Source: Emcibacter sp. SYSU 3D8 (GTDB taxonomy: Bacteria; Pseudomonadota; Alphaproteobacteria; SMXS01). Taken from it: 64,000 nt of DNA. The notes beneath the pieces were generated by a model. That model made no database searches, was not told the DNA's origin, and was given only the letters and a program-made list of their open reading frames with translations. The stretch lies in the NCBI RefSeq assembly GCF_039655875.1, contig NZ_JBBYXK010000002.1, forward strand, positions 62,001-126,000, read 5' to 3'. The position numbers were made by a program, and so were the translations under genes. Positions 60,397 to 64,000 of this stretch are shown here, piece by piece; positions within the stretch are counted from its first letter, which is position 1; each line of letters starts with the position of its first letter.

Positions 60397-61740
60397 TCAG
60401 GCGGCCGCCAGCACAAATCGCTTGCGCCAACGCCGCACCAGCAAAAGCGTCATGAACCCGAACTGGGCCAGCGCCGCGCACAAGGTGAACACCGGCGCCG
60501 CCGGGGCAAAGGGATAGAACACGAACAGCACGTCGTCGTCGAACCCGGTAACGCCCGGCAGCACCAGATAGAGCAGGCCCAGCAAGATCAGGGTGACCAG
60601 ATTGGCGCGGACCGGGTTGGGCGACAGCCAGAAGAAAAGATTGAGGGCGATGTCGCGGGCCATGAACAGCAAGCCGGCAATGATCGCCGCCCACAGGGTG
60701 ACGCCGCCCACCTTGCCGCCGCCGCCAAAAGCCAACAGCAATATTGCCAGGACGGCCGTGATCGCCAGCGACACCAGCCATGCGGGTGTGTAGGACGCGA
60801 ACTCGCGCCAGCGCTTGGCGTCGTATAGCCGGATCAGCCGCCGGAACATCACCGGATCCTTGTCGTCCCAGAACAGCGCCGCATAGGTCAGTCCGGCGGC
60901 GGTAACGGCGGCGATGGCAAGACGCTCGGTGATCTCCAGGCTGACGAAGTCGCCCGATGGCGGCGCCACGGATGGCGGAAAGCCCGCCATGAACGCGCAG
61001 GTGAACAGGACAAAGGCCGGCCATGCCCAGGGGCGGGTCCGGTAGGCCAGTTCGCGCATCATGAGCCGGTGCGCGCCCAGCAGCGTCCAGCCGAGAAAGG
61101 CCACGACGCCGACGGTCGCCATGGCGCTGGCGGCCACGGCAATGCCGTACCATTCCAGCAGCCTGTCGCCGCCGGCGGATCCGAACCAGCCGATTTCGGC
61201 GCCCGGCACCATGCCCGCATATCGGAGCGCGGTGTAGCCGACCATGATGCCGATGCCCTGGCTGACCAGCGTTCCCACCCTGGTGCGATGGCCCCGCAGG
61301 CGGACCGACTGCAGCCCCAGCAGGAACGACACGGTCTGCGCCATCAGGGCGGCGCAGATCAGATAGAGCGTGCCATGCATCAGCGGCACGATGTCGTGGT
61401 CCTTCATCAGGGCAACGAACCGCACGGCCAGGCAGATCAGCGCGCCGTACCAGGTGAACAGGGTGGCACCGATGACCTTGCCCCAGGTGAGTTGCCACGC
61501 CGTGAGGGTGGACAGCCGTTGCCAGTCCCAGGTGCTCTCGGTGACTTCGGCCGCGACGGCGTCCGCGGCCTGGCGGGTGCCCCACAGGATCGTGATGATG
61601 CCGAAGAATCCGCCGGCCAGATCGGCAATGAACGAATTCGAGCCCCAGAGCATGAGCAGCGCGCCCAGCACCAGCGGCATGGCAATCAGCCGGCGAAGAG
61701 TCAGCTCGTGCCAGACGTTGCGCAGCAGTTCCGGATTCAT
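60397..61740 (-). CDS. ABC-2 type exporter, membrane subunit
   Basis: 447 residues with about twelve hydrophobic helices (for example LIAMPLVLGALLMLWGS, MAQTVSFLLGLQS, LAITAVLAILLLAFGG, LVTLILLGLLYLVLPG). It starts inside the end of the ATPase gene (ATGA overlap) so the two form one exporter. No other substrate clue; ABC-2 systems with such large permease subunits often carry hydrophobic compounds or peptides or influence membrane lipids. Confidence 0.88.
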   Translation of the reverse strand: MNPELLRNVWHELTLRRLIAMPLVLGALLMLWGSNSFIADLAGGFFGIITILWGTRQAADAVAAEVTESTWDWQRLSTLTAWQLTWGKVIGATLFTWYGALICLAVRFVALMKDHDIVPLMHGTLYLICAALMAQTVSFLLGLQSVRLRGHRTRVGTLVSQGIGIMVGYTALRYAGMVPGAEIGWFGSAGGDRLLEWYGIAVAASAMATVGVVAFLGWTLLGAHRLMMRELAYRTRPWAWPAFVLFTCAFMAGFPPSVAPPSGDFVSLEITERLAIAAVTAAGLTYAALFWDDKDPVMFRRLIRLYDAKRWREFASYTPAWLVSLAITAVLAILLLAFGGGGKVGGVTLWAAIIAGLLFMARDIALNLFFWLSPNPVRANLVTLILLGLLYLVLPGVTGFDDDVLFVFYPFAPAAPVFTLCAALAQFGFMTLLLVRRWRKRFVLAAA

Positions 61741-62663
61741 TGGCCCGCCTCCAGTCCGTCGACGAATGACAGGTAGGATTCCTGCAACCGTTCCCGGTGC
61801 TGGGCGAACGCGCTGACCGGCAGCCCAGCGGCGACCAGCGCAGCGAGCACGGATTGGCGATCCTCGCCTTCAGCTCCGCAGACAATGATCGCCGAGTTCG
61901 CGTCCGCGCTCTCGACCGACAGGCCGGCGACCGCCGACAGCGCGCCGGACAGGTTCTCGACCGGCCGTGCCATTTCCACCCGGATCCGCATGGTGAGCGA
62001 TGCGGCCGAGGCACCCAGCGGCGCGTGCTGCACCAGCCTTCCCTCGCGGATGAACAATATTTCGGTGGCGTAGTCCTCGAGCTCGGACAGAATGTGCGAC
62101 GACACCAGCAGGGTCATGCCCTGGTCGCGCAGTGTCTTGAGCAGTTCGGACAGATCGTGCCGGGCCTCCGGATCGAGGCCGGAGGCCGGCTCGTCCAGGA
62201 TCAGCACGGTGGGATCGTGAATCATGGCCTGGGCGATGCCCAGACGCTGGCGCAGGCCGCGCGAGAGGGTACCGGACAGCGCGCCCATGCGATCGGACAG
62301 CTCGACGCGGGCCGCCGCGCGCGCCACCGACGCGCCCACATTCTCGGGCGGCACGCCGCCGGCCATGGCCGCATAGCGCAGGCAGCGTTCCACCGTCAGG
62401 TCGCGGTAGACGCCGAAGAAGTCGGACAGGTAGCCGATGCGCTTGTGCACCTCGCGCGGATGCTCTGCGGTGTCGATACCGTCGATCTCGATACTGCCGG
62501 AATAGGGCAGCTCCAGCGCCGCCAGGCAGCGCATCAACGTGGTCTTGCCGGCGCCATTGGGACCGATCAGGGCGGCGATGGCGCCCTGGCCGATGGTGAA
62601 GCTGACATCCGAAAGCGCGCGCAGGTTCGGGTATTCATAGGTGACGGCGTTGGCGACAATCAT
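61737..62663 (-). CDS. ABC transporter ATP-binding subunit
   Basis: 308 residues. Walker A GPNGAGKTT, Q-loop region, signature LSRGLRQRLGIAQAM, Walker B VLILDEPASGLDP and H-loop SSHILSEL are in order. A C-terminal 90-residue region (MRIRVEMARPVENL...) is a separate small domain, common in ABC-2 exporters. The next gene, the permease, overlaps its end. ATG at 62663 has only a weak ribosome site. Confidence 0.94.
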   Translation of the reverse strand: MIVANAVTYEYPNLRALSDVSFTIGQGAIAALIGPNGAGKTTLMRCLAALELPYSGSIEIDGIDTAEHPREVHKRIGYLSDFFGVYRDLTVERCLRYAAMAGGVPPENVGASVARAAARVELSDRMGALSGTLSRGLRQRLGIAQAMIHDPTVLILDEPASGLDPEARHDLSELLKTLRDQGMTLLVSSHILSELEDYATEILFIREGRLVQHAPLGASAASLTMRIRVEMARPVENLSGALSAVAGLSVESADANSAIIVCGAEGEDRQSVLAALVAAGLPVSAFAQHRERLQESYLSFVDGLEAGQ

Positions 62664-62742
62664 GGAGGTTCCGGTCTGAAGGGCCAAGGCAGCCTGCCCG
62701 CGTTCGAGAGACCGCGCGCTGCCCTGGTGCGCGCCCACAATA

Positions 62743-63483
62743 TCAGGGTGCGCGGCGGGCGGCGATGAGGAACTCCTTGTTCCCCTCCGGTCCGGTAATC
62801 GGGCTTTCGGCGATGCCCAGCACGCTCCAGCCGGGTTGGGCGCCGAGCCAGTCGCGGATCATGTCGCAGACTTCCTCGTGCAGCGCCGGGTCGCGCACCA
62901 CGCCGCCCTTGCCCACCTGCCCCTTGCCCACCTCGAACTGGGGCTTGATGAGCGCGATCAGGAGAGCGCCGGGGGCGGCCAGGGCCATGGGCGCGGGCAG
63001 CACGGTCCGCAGACCGATGAAGCTGGCGTCGCACACCACCGCGCCAACCGGCTCGGGAATTTCCAGCGCGGTCAGGTGGCGGGCGTTGGTCTTCTCCAGC
63101 ACCACCACGCGCGGATCCTGGCGCAGCGACCAGGCCAGCTGGCCGTGGCCGACATCGACGGCATAGACACGCAACGCACCGTGATGCAGCGCCACATCGG
63201 TGAAGCCGCCGGTGCTGGCGCCCACGTCGAGCACCACCATGCCGGTGATATCCAGGTCGAAATGCTTCAGGGCGTGATCCAGCTTGAGGCCGCCGCGGCT
63301 GACCCAGGGATGGTCGCGGCCCTTGACCGCGAGCGGCGCGTCCTCGGCGAGAGTCTGCCCCGCCTTGGCGATGCGCTCGGTGCCGGTATAGACCGCACCC
63401 GCCATGATCAGGGCCTGGGCGCGGCTGCGGCTTTCCACCAGGCCGCGGTCAACCAGCAGGACATCTACACGAATTTTCGCCAT
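62743..63483 (-). CDS. tlyA: TlyA-family rRNA (cytidine-2'-O)-methyltransferase
   Basis: 246 residues. An S4 domain (RVDVLLVDRGLVESRSRAQALIMAGAVY, about 1-65) is followed by FtsJ-type SAM motif VVLDVGASTGGFTDVAL, VYAVDVGHGQL, CDASFIGLRTVLPA and LIKPQFE. TlyA methylates cytidines in 16S and 23S rRNA. The neighbour upstream is dxs, the conserved context of this gene. Confidence 0.95.
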   Translation of the reverse strand: MAKIRVDVLLVDRGLVESRSRAQALIMAGAVYTGTERIAKAGQTLAEDAPLAVKGRDHPWVSRGGLKLDHALKHFDLDITGMVVLDVGASTGGFTDVALHHGALRVYAVDVGHGQLAWSLRQDPRVVVLEKTNARHLTALEIPEPVGAVVCDASFIGLRTVLPAPMALAAPGALLIALIKPQFEVGKGQVGKGGVVRDPALHEEVCDMIRDWLGAQPGWSVLGIAESPITGPEGNKEFLIAARRAP

Positions 63484-63534
63484 CGAGGCCTTCCAGTCCC
63501 CTCTCCGCCCGGGAGAGGTTAAACGGGCGGCGGC

Positions 63535-64000
63535 TTATGCGCTTTCCTGGCGAATCGCCGCGGCGTCCAGGCCCATGGCAACCAGCGCCTTCTCGACGAT
63601 CTGCTGGGCGTTGAGGCCGGCAACGGCGTACATCACTTCGGGCTTGTCGTGATCGATGAAGATGTCGGGCAGGGTCATCGTCCGCACCTTCAGGCCCTTG
63701 TCCAGCCGACCATCCTCGGCGAGGAAATGCAGCACATGGGCGCCGAAGCCGCCGATGGCGCCTTCCTCGATGGTCAACAGCACCTCGTGTTCCTTGGCCA
63801 GCCGCCGGATCAGGTCGTGATCGAGCGGCTTGGCGAAGCGGGCATCCGCGACGGTGGTCGAGAAGCCGCGCGCCGCCAGCATGTCGGCCGCCAGCAGGGA
63901 TTCCTGCAGGCGCGTGCCGAGCGACAGGATGGCCACTGACGAGCCTTCGCGAATCACGCGGCCCTTGCCGATCTCGAGCGGAATGCCCCTCTCCGGCATC
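63535..64000 (-). CDS. dxs: 1-deoxy-D-xylulose-5-phosphate synthase, C-terminal part (cut by window edge)
   Basis: The 155 visible residues are the transketolase C-terminal domain: [66 protein letters not shown] and [27 protein letters not shown]. These match Dxs rather than a metabolic transketolase. The catalytic N-terminus lies beyond the right edge. Dxs starts the MEP isoprenoid route that supplies IPP for the polyprenyl synthase at 23.4 kb. Confidence 0.93.
   Translation of the reverse strand, partial: MPERGIPLEIGKGRVIREGSSVAILSLGTRLQESLLAADMLAARGFSTTVADARFAKPLDHDLIRRLAKEHEVLLTIEEGAIGGFGAHVLHFLAEDGRLDKGLKVRTMTLPDIFIDHDKPEVMYAVAGLNAQQIVEKALVAMGLDAAAIRQESA

Overview
The window reads as chromosomal core sequence of a high-GC, aerobic alphaproteobacterium. 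Four things point there: two copies of the direct-repeat LexA box of that class (GTTC-N7-GTTC), adjacent fabI and aroC, an HWE-type histidine kinase, and an 'HPr-rel-A' cassette. I cannot fix the order or genus. There is no rRNA operon, insertion sequence, prophage, CRISPR array or origin; one tRNA (Pro, CGG) is present.

Layout. 1-5.5 kb: an exported EthD-like protein cut by the edge, a small LexA-box gene, tspO, a membrane-anchored Mrr-like protein with a zinc ribbon, a methyltransferase and a PAS-GGDEF-EAL protein. 5.5-10.2 kb: an outer-membrane barrel, a flavin split-barrel protein, an alpha/beta hydrolase and a VOC protein on the minus strand, then a 573-bp spacer holding a candidate minus-strand small RNA, then a second VOC protein and a 2OG-Fe(II) oxygenase. 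10.4-19.5 kb: a DUF4118-HWE kinase, rsuA, a GT14 transferase, a serine hydrolase, a TonB-C protein, small unknowns and an MFS transporter. 19.4-22.3 kb: a four-gene minus-strand cassette of nucleotidyltransferase, HprK-like kinase, PqqD-like protein and a Tat-exported small protein. 22.4-31 kb: TrmN6-like methyltransferase, DUF2007, polyprenyl synthase, tRNA-Pro, CYTH protein, DegP-type protease, HemS-like protein, class III aminotransferase, lipoprotein and an SH3-like secreted protein.

31-37 kb is a lipid block: an acyl-CoA synthetase divergent from an SDR, a wax-ester synthase/diacylglycerol acyltransferase, a lipase-like hydrolase and a MarR regulator. 37-44.7 kb: a three-PAS hybrid kinase, a second LexA-box small gene (membrane protein) divergent from DUF2147, an MBL hydrolase overlapping an aminotransferase, nadA-nadC and a GNAT. 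44.8-54.5 kb: FAD oxidoreductase, cupin and glyoxalase I, then minus-strand GST, dienelactone hydrolase, crotonase, unknowns, SDR, ArsC-like protein, cation efflux and pdxH. 54.6-64 kb: two envelope proteins, fabI-aroC, a cytochrome c-like protein with a heme-less paralogue, an RNA methyltransferase, an ABC exporter, tlyA and the end of dxs.

The items most worth following are (i) the HPr-rel-A cassette with its likely exported substrate, (ii) two tiny genes with the same promoter/LexA-box architecture, one encoding a single-pass membrane protein that could be a SidA-like SOS effector, (iii) a small RNA candidate with C-rich, anti-Shine-Dalgarno-like loops, and (iv) a cytochrome c duplication in which one copy has lost its heme motif.
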